Assembly (NCBI GenBank): GCA_036720245.1
Contig: DAIMNI010000010.1
Coordinates: 1-49,617, forward strand
Length of the DNA stretch: 49,617 nt
Reading direction: 5' to 3'
Source: JAAZMA01 sp036720245
Lineage (GTDB): Bacteria > Bacillota > Clostridia > Tissierellales > Tepidimicrobiaceae
In this document: positions 16,958 through 25,763 of the stretch, piece after piece
Layout of the letters: the number at the start of each line of letters is the position of its first letter
How positions within the stretch are numbered: the stretch's first letter is position 1
Program-made: the position numbers and the translations under genes
The notes under the pieces: model-generated
What the model saw: the letters and a program-made list of their open reading frames with translations, nothing else
Databases searched by the model: none
Told to the model about the DNA's origin: nothing

Positions 16958-18703
16958 ATGCAAAATTTCATAAGACTAAAGGACTTTTTCAAAAAAAATA
17001 AATGGAATTATATTTTTGGAATCCTGTGTTTATTAATAATTGATTCCATTCAATTAGTAGTACCCCAAATTCTTAGAAAGGTAACAGATCTTTTAGAGGG
17101 GGGGTTATTAGATTCAAAAGGCTTATTACGGTACTCCCTTTTAATTTTACTTACTGGGCTTTTAATAGCTGCCGGAAGATACCTCTGGAGAATACATATA
17201 TTCGGAACCTCTAGAAAAATGGAGCATTATTTAAGAAATATGTTTTTTGAACATCTATTGACTCTATCTCCTAATTATTATAATACCCATAAAACAGGGG
17301 CTTTAATGGCCCATGCCACTAATGATATAAATGCAGTAAGGCAAGCATCAGGGCAGGGAATTATGATGGCAGTAGATGCTACATTTTTAATGATATTATC
17401 CATGATTATGATGGCTAAAACCACCAATATAAAATTAACTTTAGTGGCCTTGGCTACTTTGCCCTTTATTACTTTAACGGTTAATAAATTTGGGAAAATA
17501 ATCTATAAAAGATTTACATCAGTACAGGAGGCCTTTGGCAACTTAACCGATACTACCCAAGAAAACTTTGCAGGTATAAGGGTAATTAAATCCTTTGTAC
17601 AAGAAGATTTAGCCCTAGAAGAGTTTACTCAAGTCAATGAAGAAAATTTAAATAAAAATTTAGACTTGGCAAAGGTTTCAGGAATATTTCATCCATTGGT
17701 TCAATTTGTTTCCTCCATAAGTTTTTTAATAGTTATAATCTATGGAGGTAGATTAGTAATGTTAGATACTATTACCCTTGGGGAGTTTATTGCCTTTAAC
17801 AATTATCTAGGGATATTAATTTGGCCTATGATGGCAATAGGCTGGGTTGTAAATGTACTGCAAAGAGGTGTGGCCTCCATGGAAAGAATTAATGTCATAT
17901 TAGATGAAAAGGCAGAAATAGTAGATAGTGAAAATCCAATTCAATTAGATAAAGTGAAAGGCAAAATAGAATTTAAAAATGTAGAATTTAAATACCCTAG
18001 AACAAAAGAAGCAGTACTAAAGGATATTAGTTTTACTATTGAAGAAGGAAAAACCCTTGCCATAGTAGGTAGAACTGGTAGCGGTAAAAGTACTATAGTA
18101 AATTTACTATTAAGACTTTATGATATAGAAAAGGGAAAAATACTTTTAGATAATATAAATATAAAAGAAATTAAAATGAAAGATTTAAGGGAAAATATAG
18201 CCTATGTACCTCAGGATAATTTCTTGTTTTCCACAAGTATTAAAGACAATATTGGCTTTGCCTTTGATAAAGAAGCTCCAGAGGAAAAAATCATGGCTGC
18301 TGCTAAAGCGGCAGAAGTTTATGATAATATTATAGATTTTCCAGAAGGCTTTGATACAGTTTTAGGCGAAAGAGGAGTAACCTTGTCTGGTGGTCAAAAG
18401 CAAAGAGTATCCATAGCTAGAGCCTTGGTAAAGGATTCTCCTATATTGATTTTAGACGATAGTTTATCTAGTGTAGATACAGAAACAGAGGAAAGAATCC
18501 TGAATAATTTAGAGGGCCTTGCAAATAAAAAAGCCACTATTATTATTAGCCATAGAATATCTACAATACAAAATGCAGACGAAATAATAGTAATAGATGA
18601 TGGTCATATAATTGAAAGAGGCACTCATGATGCTTTAGTGGATAATAATGGTTTATACAATTATCTATATGAAAAACAGCTCCTAGAAGAAAAAGTATAT
18701 TAA
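16958..18703 (+). CDS. yheI: ABC multidrug exporter half-transporter, degenerate ATP site (BmrC/YheI-like)
   Basis: This 581-residue half-transporter has six membrane helices (to about residue 310) and a nucleotide-binding domain with Walker A GRTGSGKS (about 371-378), signature LSGGQ (476-480) and Walker B ILILDD. The residue after the Walker B aspartate is D501 instead of the catalytic glutamate, which marks the weak ATP site of a heterodimer. Length and order match B. subtilis YheI (BmrC) followed by YheH (BmrD). It should pump hydrophobic drugs or lipids outward together with the next gene, 18 bases downstream. The AGGAGG ribosome site and ATG are clear. Divergent from the marR operon. 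Confidence 0.85.
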   Translation: MQNFIRLKDFFKKNKWNYIFGILCLLIIDSIQLVVPQILRKVTDLLEGGLLDSKGLLRYSLLILLTGLLIAAGRYLWRIHIFGTSRKMEHYLRNMFFEHLLTLSPNYYNTHKTGALMAHATNDINAVRQASGQGIMMAVDATFLMILSMIMMAKTTNIKLTLVALATLPFITLTVNKFGKIIYKRFTSVQEAFGNLTDTTQENFAGIRVIKSFVQEDLALEEFTQVNEENLNKNLDLAKVSGIFHPLVQFVSSISFLIVIIYGGRLVMLDTITLGEFIAFNNYLGILIWPMMAIGWVVNVLQRGVASMERINVILDEKAEIVDSENPIQLDKVKGKIEFKNVEFKYPRTKEAVLKDISFTIEEGKTLAIVGRTGSGKSTIVNLLLRLYDIEKGKILLDNINIKEIKMKDLRENIAYVPQDNFLFSTSIKDNIGFAFDKEAPEEKIMAAAKAAEVYDNIIDFPEGFDTVLGERGVTLSGGQKQRVSIARALVKDSPILILDDSLSSVDTETEERILNNLEGLANKKATIIISHRISTIQNADEIIVIDDGHIIERGTHDALVDNNGLYNYLYEKQLLEEKVY

Positions 18704-18721
18704 ATTTGAAGGAGGTATAGT

Positions 18722-20731
18722 ATGCATAGTGATGAAACAGTTGGCAAATCTTATGATTCGAAATTAATGAGAAGGATGCTAAAATACGCTAAACCCTATT
18801 GGCAGTATCTATTATTTACCATAGTACTTATGATATTAGTTACAGGTCTAGAATTATTAAGGCCTTATTTGTTTAAAATAACTATAGATGATTATATTAA
18901 TGGCTATAAAAATCCTATGATAGAAATTAATATAGATGAACCTCTTTCTGGAGTAGAATTTAATAATAAAAAATATATAAGATTAAAAGACTTATCCAAA
19001 GAGGATAGAAGTAGATTTAAGGATTTACCTTTAAAGATAATAGAAAAAGGAGAAGGAAAGTATTATTTAGTGGATGTAGTATCAAGTGATAGCTCAAGGG
19101 CCATAGCCTTATCCAAAGAAGAATATCAAAACTTTAAAAAACAAGATATTGATGGTTTAACAAAAATAGGATTAGTCTTTTTATTGGCCATAATTATAGC
19201 CTTTGTTTTCAACTATCTACAGGTATATATATTAAATTATACTAGTCAAAAAATTATTTTTAATATAAGGCAGGATGTTTTTTCCCATATTCAAAGTTTG
19301 TCTATATCTTATTTTGATAAAAATCCTGTGGGTAGATTAGTAACAAGAGTTACAAATGATACAGAAACCTTAAATGAAATGTATACTTCTGTATTAGTTT
19401 CTTTGTTTAAAGATATATTCATTTTAGCTGGAATAATAATTGTAATGTTAAAAATGGATTATAAATTGGCATTATTATCTTTTTCCCTAATTCCCTTTAT
19501 AGTATTAGCTTCAATTATATTTAGAAAGAAAATTAGGGTAGTTTATAGATTAGGAAGGGCACAATTAGCCAAAATTAATTCCACATTAAATGAAAATATT
19601 ACCGGAATGAAAACCATACAAATATTTAAAAAAGAAGAAAAGATATTTAAAAAGTTTAATGAGATTAATACAGATTATCTAAATACTTCAAAACAAGAGG
19701 TAAAAATTTATGCTATATTTAGACCATCTATTGAAGTAATTAAATCTTTAGGTTTGGCTTTTTTAATTTATTATGGTGGAGGGCAGGTGGTATCAGGAGC
19801 TATTGAATTTGGAGTATTGTATGCCTTTATAGACTATCTCCAAAAATTCTTTAATCCAATATTAGATTTAACAGAAAAATATAATATATTACAATCTGCC
19901 ATGGCTTCTAGTGAAAGAATTTTTGCCATATTAGATGAAGAAAATCAGATAGAAAATCCTAAAAATCCAGTGCCTATTAAGGAGATTAAAGGAAAAATTG
20001 AATTTAAAAATGTTTGGTTTGCCTACAATGAAGATAATTGGGTTTTAAAAGATGTAAGTTTTACTATAGAACCTGGGGAGCTAGTAGCCTTTGTAGGTGC
20101 CACTGGAGCTGGAAAGACATCTATAATCAATTTAATTACTAGATTTTACGATATTCAAAAAGGTGAAATATTAATAGATGATATAAATATAAAGGAATAC
20201 GATAAATATGAACTAAGACGACGTATTGGCGTAGTATTGCAAGATGTATTTGTATTTACCGGCAATATAAAAGATAATATCCGATTAAATAATATGGATA
20301 TATCTGATGAGGAAATTATAGAAATATCCAAATATGTAAATGCTCATCATTTTATTGAAAAATTACCTAAAAAATATGATGAACCTGTAATGGAAAGAGG
20401 GGCTACTCTTTCATCTGGTGAAAGGCAATTACTTGCCTTTGCTAGAACTTTAGCCTTTGACCCAAGCATATTAATATTAGACGAAGCTACTTCTAATATT
20501 GATACGGAAACAGAATTATTAATTCAAGATGCATTAAAAAAATTAATAAAAGGTAGGACTACAATTGCAGCAGCTCATAGATTATCTACTATTCAAAACT
20601 CAGATAAAATAATTGTCCTAAGTAAAGGGGAAATTAAAGAAATAGGAAATCACCAAGAACTATTAGAAAAAGAAGGTCTCTATTATGAATTATATAAACT
20701 TCAATATAAAGAAGAATTTTTTACTGCTTAA
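18722..20731 (+). CDS. yheH: ABC multidrug exporter half-transporter, catalytic partner (BmrD/YheH-like)
   Basis: This 669-residue partner has a large hydrophilic insertion after the first membrane helix (about residues 60-140), as in YheH/BmrD, which is thought to lie outside the cell. The nucleotide-binding domain has Walker A GATGAGKT (459-466), an altered signature LSSGE (563-567) and Walker B ILILDE with the catalytic glutamate E588. Its altered signature would face the weak site of the first subunit, and its own Walker B would meet that subunit's LSGGQ, forming the active site. This complementary pattern supports an obligate heterodimer. Confidence 0.86.
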   Translation: MHSDETVGKSYDSKLMRRMLKYAKPYWQYLLFTIVLMILVTGLELLRPYLFKITIDDYINGYKNPMIEINIDEPLSGVEFNNKKYIRLKDLSKEDRSRFKDLPLKIIEKGEGKYYLVDVVSSDSSRAIALSKEEYQNFKKQDIDGLTKIGLVFLLAIIIAFVFNYLQVYILNYTSQKIIFNIRQDVFSHIQSLSISYFDKNPVGRLVTRVTNDTETLNEMYTSVLVSLFKDIFILAGIIIVMLKMDYKLALLSFSLIPFIVLASIIFRKKIRVVYRLGRAQLAKINSTLNENITGMKTIQIFKKEEKIFKKFNEINTDYLNTSKQEVKIYAIFRPSIEVIKSLGLAFLIYYGGGQVVSGAIEFGVLYAFIDYLQKFFNPILDLTEKYNILQSAMASSERIFAILDEENQIENPKNPVPIKEIKGKIEFKNVWFAYNEDNWVLKDVSFTIEPGELVAFVGATGAGKTSIINLITRFYDIQKGEILIDDINIKEYDKYELRRRIGVVLQDVFVFTGNIKDNIRLNNMDISDEEIIEISKYVNAHHFIEKLPKKYDEPVMERGATLSSGERQLLAFARTLAFDPSILILDEATSNIDTETELLIQDALKKLIKGRTTIAAAHRLSTIQNSDKIIVLSKGEIKEIGNHQELLEKEGLYYELYKLQYKEEFFTA

Positions 20732-20795
20732 ACTTTACTATTTTCTAATTTTAGAGTAAAATAGTCTAAATTAATCTAATTTAGGGGTGTTTTAT

Positions 20796-21596
20796 ATGTA
20801 TGATTTTCATCTTCATAGTGAATTTTCTATGGACTGTAAATATCTTATGGAAGAAATGGTAAAGGCTAGTATAAATAAAAATATGAAAAGTATTTGTTTC
20901 ACCGACCATATTGATTATGAAGTTGGCGAAGATAAAATTGATATGGATTTTCGAACTCAGGATTATTTTCGAAATGTAAAAAAGACTAAATACAAATATA
21001 TGAAAGATATTGAAGTTTTAGCCGGAGTAGAAATTGGCATGCAACCACATTTAGCCAATAGATATAATGAGCTAATTCTCAATAATCCCTTTGATTTTGT
21101 CATAATGAGCATTCATGCAATTGATGGAATGGATATTCACTTTGACAATTTTACCCATGGAAAATTACCTATAGATGCCATTACAGAGTATTATAATTAT
21201 ATGTATCAATGTATATTAAATTTTAATAATTTCGATGTTCTAGGCCATATAGACTATATAGATAGATATTTTGAAGATTTTTCGATGCTTCCAGATTTTA
21301 AGGAATATTCCTGTACAGTGGAAAACATTTTAAAATTAATTATTGAAAAGGGCAAGGGCCTTGAAATAAATACTGCAGGAAAAAGATATGGATTAGATTA
21401 TTATCATCCTAAAACCCAAATATTAAAACTGTATAAAAAATTAGGAGGAGAAATAATAACCATAGGTTCAGATTCCCATAGTCCAAAATATATAGGATAT
21501 GATTATCGATTGGTGGAAAAAATGTTAAAGGAAATTGGCTTTAAATATATATATATATTTAAGGAAAGAAAAAAATATCCTATTCATATTTCCTAA
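20796..21596 (+). CDS. PHP-domain phosphoesterase, histidinol-phosphatase-like
   Basis: The protein of about 266 residues belongs to the PHP superfamily of metal-dependent phosphoesterases. It opens with the metal-binding DFHLHSEFSMD, has FTDHIDYE, DVLGHIDYIDRY and ends with ITIGSDSHSP, the expected order of PHP ligands. HisJ/HisK histidinol phosphatases have this size and pattern, but no other his biosynthesis gene is near, so another phosphate ester is possible. A GTG at 20787 lies within the ribosome site (AGGGGTG); ATG at 20796 is the better start. It is alone, between the ABC exporter and a convergent RNA gene. Confidence 0.82.
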   Translation: MYDFHLHSEFSMDCKYLMEEMVKASINKNMKSICFTDHIDYEVGEDKIDMDFRTQDYFRNVKKTKYKYMKDIEVLAGVEIGMQPHLANRYNELILNNPFDFVIMSIHAIDGMDIHFDNFTHGKLPIDAITEYYNYMYQCILNFNNFDVLGHIDYIDRYFEDFSMLPDFKEYSCTVENILKLIIEKGKGLEINTAGKRYGLDYYHPKTQILKLYKKLGGEIITIGSDSHSPKYIGYDYRLVEKMLKEIGFKYIYIFKERKKYPIHIS

Positions 21597-21634
21597 AATT
21601 CCCGTCTTTCGATATAACATTGAACAAATAATAT

Positions 21635-21666
21635 ACAAACCCTTAGGATAAATCCTAAGGGTTTGT
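21635..21666 (-). terminator. terminator of the 6S-like RNA gene
   Basis: A perfect inverted repeat with 15-base arms (21635-21649 and 21652-21666) lies at the 3' end of the RNA gene. On the minus strand it is followed by TATTATTTG, a modest U-rich tail. It may also stop plus-strand transcripts coming from the PHP gene. Confidence 0.65.
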
Positions 21667-21843
21667 TCATTACCACAGTGCCGTCCATCCCAATTAATTC
21701 ACACCCGCCTCTCACAAGGGGGGTGCCCTGCCAATAATTTCAAACTTCCACTAAAGGCTTGCTCTACATTACCGGACCCGAACTCCCATGTTCACTATGT
21801 CGGTTGAATTATATGGGTAACGCACACCGCAGAAATATTTTCT
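21635..21843 (-). ncRNA. ssrS: small stable RNA, most likely 6S RNA
   Basis: A consensus promoter, about 209 nt of non-coding sequence and a strong terminator hairpin define a minus-strand RNA gene. The ends pair into a long interrupted rod: 5' GTGTGCGTTA, CCCA and AATTCA face 3' TGAATT, TGGG and GACGGCAC. The centre is more open. Length (185-200 nt expected), the rod-with-bubble shape and end sequences resembling E. coli 6S support 6S RNA, which binds the housekeeping RNA polymerase. The usual SRP RNA tetraloop region was looked for and not found. Identity is by eye only. Confidence 0.6.
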
Positions 21844-21849
21844 ATATAT

Positions 21850-21878
21850 ATTATATACCTAAATTGCCTATTATTCAA
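21850..21878 (-). promoter_or_regulatory. promoter of the 6S-like RNA gene
   Basis: TTGAAT (21873-21878), exactly 17 bases, and a perfect TATAAT (21850-21855) lie on the minus strand. They place the RNA start near 21843. No ribosome site or open frame follows, which supports a non-coding product. Confidence 0.7.
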
Positions 21879-21908
21879 GTAATTCACTAAAGAATTTTTT
21901 GGAAACTT

Positions 21909-23657
21909 TTAAATGGCAAAGATTTCATTTATTTCTTCTTCATTTAGGGTTTCCTTTTCTAATAAGCCCTTTGCAATTCCCTCTAAATACATTTTATTCT
22001 CAATTAATATCTCTAGAGTGTCATGATAAAAATCATCTAGCATTTCCCTAGTCCTTTCTGTTAGAGAAATATCTGTATTTAAACCATTATTTAATACTAT
22101 ATCGTAATTTACAAGCCCTAATTCTTCATCCATACCATAGCTACCTAATAATGCTAAAGTCATTTCTGTAGCTTTTTGTAAATCTGATGAAGCTCCTGTG
22201 GTGATATTATCTTTTCCAAATATTATTTCTTCTGCAGCTCTTCCCCCTAAAGCAATTTTTATATTATTTATTATATCTATTTTAGTTTGATACATTTTAT
22301 CCTTTGGAATATTTAAGCTAAATCCTCCCATTCCCTTAGTACTAGGTATTATACTTACCTTTGTTATTCTACTATTTTTACTTATTTTTTTTGCAATTAA
22401 AGCATGTCCAGCTTCATGATATGCAGTTATTTTTTTATCTTCTAAGGAAATGCTCTCTCTATCTTTTTTTTCATCACCTACAAGAATTTTATAATAAGCC
22501 TTATTTATATGTTTATTATCTATATTTTTATCCTTGTTTCTTGCAGCAATTATTGCAGATTCATTCATTAGGTTTTCCAGCTTAGCACCACTAAAATATA
22601 CAGTTTCTAATGCTAATTTCTTCAAATCTACCTCTTGGGATATGGGCTTATTTTTACTATGAAGTTTTAGTATAGAATATCTTGCATTTACATCTGGAAG
22701 TCCTATTTCAATTTGCCTATCAAATCTTCCAGGGCGGAGTAGAGCCTCATCTAAAGTATCTATTCTATTAGTTGCAGCTATTACTATTATGCCTTCATTT
22801 CCTTTAAAACCAGACATTTCTGTAAGTAATGCATTTAAGGTCCTATCTCCCTCTTCGCTGCTATTAGAATTATTTCCTTTTCTCTTTTTCCCTAGAGCAT
22901 CTATTTCATCTATAAATATTACAGATTTCCCATCTTCCTTGGCTTTTTTGAATAATTCCCTTATTCTACTAGCTCCCAAGCCTGCATAAACCTGAATAAA
23001 ATCAGAGCCAGATACTGGATAAAAAGGCACATTGGCCTCACCTGCTAAGGCTTTGGCCAATAATGTCTTTCCAGTGCCAGGTGGCCCATATAGTAATACG
23101 CCTCTAGGCAATCTTGCTCCATATTTACTATATATTTCTGGATTCTGTATAAAATCTACTAATTCTTTCAAAGATTCTTTTGCTTCTTCATTTCCAGCTA
23201 CATCTTCAAAAGTAATTTTCCCATTAGTAGAACTTTCCATATCAATTTTAGACATTAAAGCCATTTCCTTTTCCGCTTGTTTAGAATAATTCTTATTAGT
23301 AAAATAAGCTAAAATTCCTACACCAATTAATAGAAGCATTATAGTGATAATTTGGGCGGGAACCACGTTTTTATCTTCTATTACTTCCACATTGTGTAAT
23401 AGCAGATATTCTTTAAAATCTTCCCTTCTAGGATTATCTGTAATAAATAAATCTCCATTTTTCAGTTTTCCTTTTAATCGAGATCTATCCTTTAACTCCA
23501 CTTCCTGAACCAAATCCTGTTCTATATGTTCTAAAAATAATTTATAGGGAATTTCCTTATATTTACTTTTATTATTTTTATACAAAAATATATTTGAAAC
23601 TAAAGCAATAAATATTATTAAAACTAATAGTATTTTAAAACTAGAGTTTTTTCTCAT
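21909..23657 (-). CDS. ftsH: FtsH-type membrane AAA+ zinc protease
   Basis: The protein has 582 residues: membrane helix about 8-26, a short outer domain, a second helix about 101-120, then the AAA module. Walker A is GPPGTGKT (191-198), Walker B IFIDEID (247-253), the second region of homology includes RPGRFDR (309-315), and the zinc-protease motif is HEAGH (414-418). It degrades membrane and short-lived cytosolic proteins at the membrane. It is shorter than usual FtsH (610-660), with a short outer domain and C-terminus. The pore loop reads YAG where canonical FtsH has FVG, so it may be a second paralogue rather than the housekeeping one. Confidence 0.9.
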   Translation of the reverse strand: MRKNSSFKILLVLIIFIALVSNIFLYKNNKSKYKEIPYKLFLEHIEQDLVQEVELKDRSRLKGKLKNGDLFITDNPRREDFKEYLLLHNVEVIEDKNVVPAQIITIMLLLIGVGILAYFTNKNYSKQAEKEMALMSKIDMESSTNGKITFEDVAGNEEAKESLKELVDFIQNPEIYSKYGARLPRGVLLYGPPGTGKTLLAKALAGEANVPFYPVSGSDFIQVYAGLGASRIRELFKKAKEDGKSVIFIDEIDALGKKRKGNNSNSSEEGDRTLNALLTEMSGFKGNEGIIVIAATNRIDTLDEALLRPGRFDRQIEIGLPDVNARYSILKLHSKNKPISQEVDLKKLALETVYFSGAKLENLMNESAIIAARNKDKNIDNKHINKAYYKILVGDEKKDRESISLEDKKITAYHEAGHALIAKKISKNSRITKVSIIPSTKGMGGFSLNIPKDKMYQTKIDIINNIKIALGGRAAEEIIFGKDNITTGASSDLQKATEMTLALLGSYGMDEELGLVNYDIVLNNGLNTDISLTERTREMLDDFYHDTLEILIENKMYLEGIAKGLLEKETLNEEEINEIFAI

Positions 23658-23739
23658 CTATATCCCCTTTTCAGTTTACATAATATATAAAATTATAACA
23701 TCCAGAAGCTCCAATGTCTATTTGATAAATTTGGTAGAA

Positions 23740-24021
23740 TTATCTACCTAGAATATAGAGAATCTTATCTAGTTTTTTTAATTGTTCTTCATTTAGAACT
23801 GGTCTGAGGCTTTCTAATTGTTGAAACACCCTTTCATATTCCTCATCACTCATGGTGTTTTCCATATCCTCATTGATTTTTATTATTTCAAAAAATATAT
23901 CTTCTTCTGATTTATCCTTATAAGCTTCAGTTAAAATAGAAATTTTTTCAATATCTTCATCTGTTGGGGAAAAGTTTTGAAACTCATCCATTATGTCTTG
24001 AAAATTATCCTTCTTATCCAT
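23740..24021 (-). CDS. small acidic helical protein of unknown function
   Basis: This 93-residue, strongly acidic protein appears all helical, with EDIEKISILTEAYKDKSEED near the start and LESLRPVLNEEQLKKLDKIL near the end. I do not recognise a family. It has no membrane segment, and a good ribosome site (GGGAGG) lies before the ATG. It is divergent from another unknown gene at 24149; the roughly 125 bases between their starts must hold both promoters. The pairing suggests, weakly, a shared function. Confidence 0.75.
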   Translation of the reverse strand: MDKKDNFQDIMDEFQNFSPTDEDIEKISILTEAYKDKSEEDIFFEIIKINEDMENTMSDEEYERVFQQLESLRPVLNEEQLKKLDKILYILGR

Positions 24022-24148
24022 AACACACCTCCCATATATTCTAATCTAATCTATGTATTTTGGTTACAATATATTACCAAATAATTTGGTAAGTTTTATA
24101 AACTTGTAGCATAGAATAATATATATGTTTAATTTTAGGAGGGTAAGA

Positions 24149-24760
24149 ATGGATAGTATATTATTATTAATATTATTGCTTTTTATGATGAATAGAAAAA
24201 AAGAGCAAAAGGCATTAAGAATAGAGGAAGATTTGCCTATAATAGACGAGCCTAAAGAAATTTTAGAAAATAAGTTTATATTAAATACCACCCATACTAG
24301 GGATAAGATAAAAATAATGAAAAAAATTGGACCTTATTTCCCAGAAGAATATATAAATCCTATTAATAAGGCTATTTTATTTACAGAACAGATAGTGGTT
24401 TTACATACTGCCTTGGAATTTCTAAATGCACCTAAAACAAATTATATTGAATCCTCTATACCTTTAGTAGACAATAGAGAAAGAATTGGCTATATAATGA
24501 ATACTATTAGAAATGAAGTTTCTAAAGACGAAATTAAAGATATGGGTTTGGTTTTAGATCTTATATTTAATATGGATAAATATAAATCTCTATTTACCGT
24601 ACTTAATACTTTTATTTCTGATCCTAATATTTTAAATGAGCCCGAAAAGATTATTAAATTAGCAGAAACTTTTATGGAAGGGAAAAATGAAGAGGAAAAG
24701 AAAAAAATTAGGGAAATGATGAAAATGCTAGAGATACTTCAAAACTTAGATAAAAAATAA
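24149..24760 (+). CDS. membrane-anchored protein of unknown function
   Basis: From the ATG at 24149, five bases after AGGAGGG, the protein has about 203 residues. An upstream in-frame ATG at 24125 lacks a ribosome site. Residues 2-13 (DSILLLILLLFM) are a hydrophobic anchor. The rest is soluble and mainly helical, with a recurrent pattern of short hydrophobic helices, and ends in a charged stretch rich in E and K. I do not recognise a family. It overlaps no neighbour and converges with the pseudouridine synthase gene, one base apart. Confidence 0.75.
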   Translation: MDSILLLILLLFMMNRKKEQKALRIEEDLPIIDEPKEILENKFILNTTHTRDKIKIMKKIGPYFPEEYINPINKAILFTEQIVVLHTALEFLNAPKTNYIESSIPLVDNRERIGYIMNTIRNEVSKDEIKDMGLVLDLIFNMDKYKSLFTVLNTFISDPNILNEPEKIIKLAETFMEGKNEEEKKKIREMMKMLEILQNLDKK

Positions 24761-24761
24761 A

Positions 24762-25661
24762 TTATGATTTTAGATAATTTATTAGTTTTCCTATATCTTT
24801 AGGAAGCTCCGCCTTTAATTCCAATTCTCCTTTGGTTCTAGGCTGTTTTAATTTTAAGTAATAGGAATGTAGGGCTTGCCTATTTATATATGGGCTAGAT
24901 TCAAAATACAAAGTATCCCCAATTACTGGATGCCCAATATGATTTAAATGCACCCTTATTTGATGGGAACGGCCTGTTATAATTTCTATATCTAATAAAG
25001 TAGCATTTTTGTATCTTTCTATTACTTTATATTTAGTAATAGCTTTTTTACCATCAGGCCTTACAATTTTCCTAATGCTTTTTTCTTCTTCTTTGCCTAT
25101 AGGTAAATTTATAGTATCCTGGTCTTTTTCTACTAAACCCTTTACTACTGTCATATATCTTTTTTCTACTGTATTGTTTTCAAATTGTAATGCCATTTGC
25201 TGATGAGCAAAGGAAGATTTAGCTATTAAAAGTACACCAGATGTATCCATATCCAGTCTATTTACTAGCCTTATCTTTCTATTTATATTATTTTCTTTAA
25301 AATAATAGGCTATTCCATTAGATATGGTGTTTTCCCCATGACTTTTTGTAGGATGGACTACTATAAAGGGAGGCTTATTTAATGCCAAAATATCCATATC
25401 TTCATATATAATATCTAGTGGTATATTCTGAGCTAGAGTATTATCTATTTCATCCTCTATAAATATACTTACTATATCCCCTATATTTAAAGTATAATTT
25501 TTATTTTTTAATTCTCCATTGACATAAATACATTTAGACTTATAGACTCTTCTAAATAATCTAGAGGATATGCCCTCATCCAATAAAAATTCTTCTAAGT
25601 TTTTCCCTATGTCTTCTACGTTAAATACTATATTATTTTTATCTTCTTTTAATAAATTCAT
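24762..25661 (-). CDS. RluA/RluD-family pseudouridine synthase
   Basis: The protein of about 299 residues converts uridine to pseudouridine in rRNA or tRNA. An N-terminal S4 RNA-binding domain (about 20-75) precedes the synthase domain with the catalytic aspartate in VNRLDMDTSGVLLIAKS, followed by GRSHQIRVHLNHIGHPVIGD. This pattern is the RluA/C/D group; target positions cannot be told from sequence. A TTG at 25673 overlaps GGAGG, so the ATG at 25661 is chosen. It is divergent from NAD kinase, with promoters that share an AT-rich core. Confidence 0.9.
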   Translation of the reverse strand: MNLLKEDKNNIVFNVEDIGKNLEEFLLDEGISSRLFRRVYKSKCIYVNGELKNKNYTLNIGDIVSIFIEDEIDNTLAQNIPLDIIYEDMDILALNKPPFIVVHPTKSHGENTISNGIAYYFKENNINRKIRLVNRLDMDTSGVLLIAKSSFAHQQMALQFENNTVEKRYMTVVKGLVEKDQDTINLPIGKEEEKSIRKIVRPDGKKAITKYKVIERYKNATLLDIEIITGRSHQIRVHLNHIGHPVIGDTLYFESSPYINRQALHSYYLKLKQPRTKGELELKAELPKDIGKLINYLKS

Positions 25662-25688
25662 TTTTGCCTCCAAATTTTAGTATTTTTG

Positions 25689-25717
25689 TTGTATAATAAA
25701 TTTAAGATAATTATAAC
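25689..25717 (+). promoter_or_regulatory. candidate NAD kinase promoter
   Basis: TTGTAT (25689-25694), 17 bases and TATAAC (25712-25717) point toward nadK. On the minus strand TATAAT (25710-25715) with TTTAAA (25732-25737) can serve the divergent pseudouridine synthase gene. The two -10 boxes overlap, so the genes may compete for polymerase. Confidence 0.45.
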
Positions 25718-25763
25718 AGAAATACATTTTATTTAAAGCATTTTAAATTTGGAGGGAAAATAC

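Noticed and set aside
20737..20772. ACTATTTT/AAAATAGT hairpin after the second ABC gene as terminator
   Set aside because: The stem is all weak pairs and no T run follows.
21635..21843. SRP RNA or tmRNA as identity of the small RNA
   Set aside because: The GGTCAGGTCCGGAAGGAAGC-type SRP core is not present, and the length is too short for tmRNA or RNase P RNA; no tag-peptide frame was seen.
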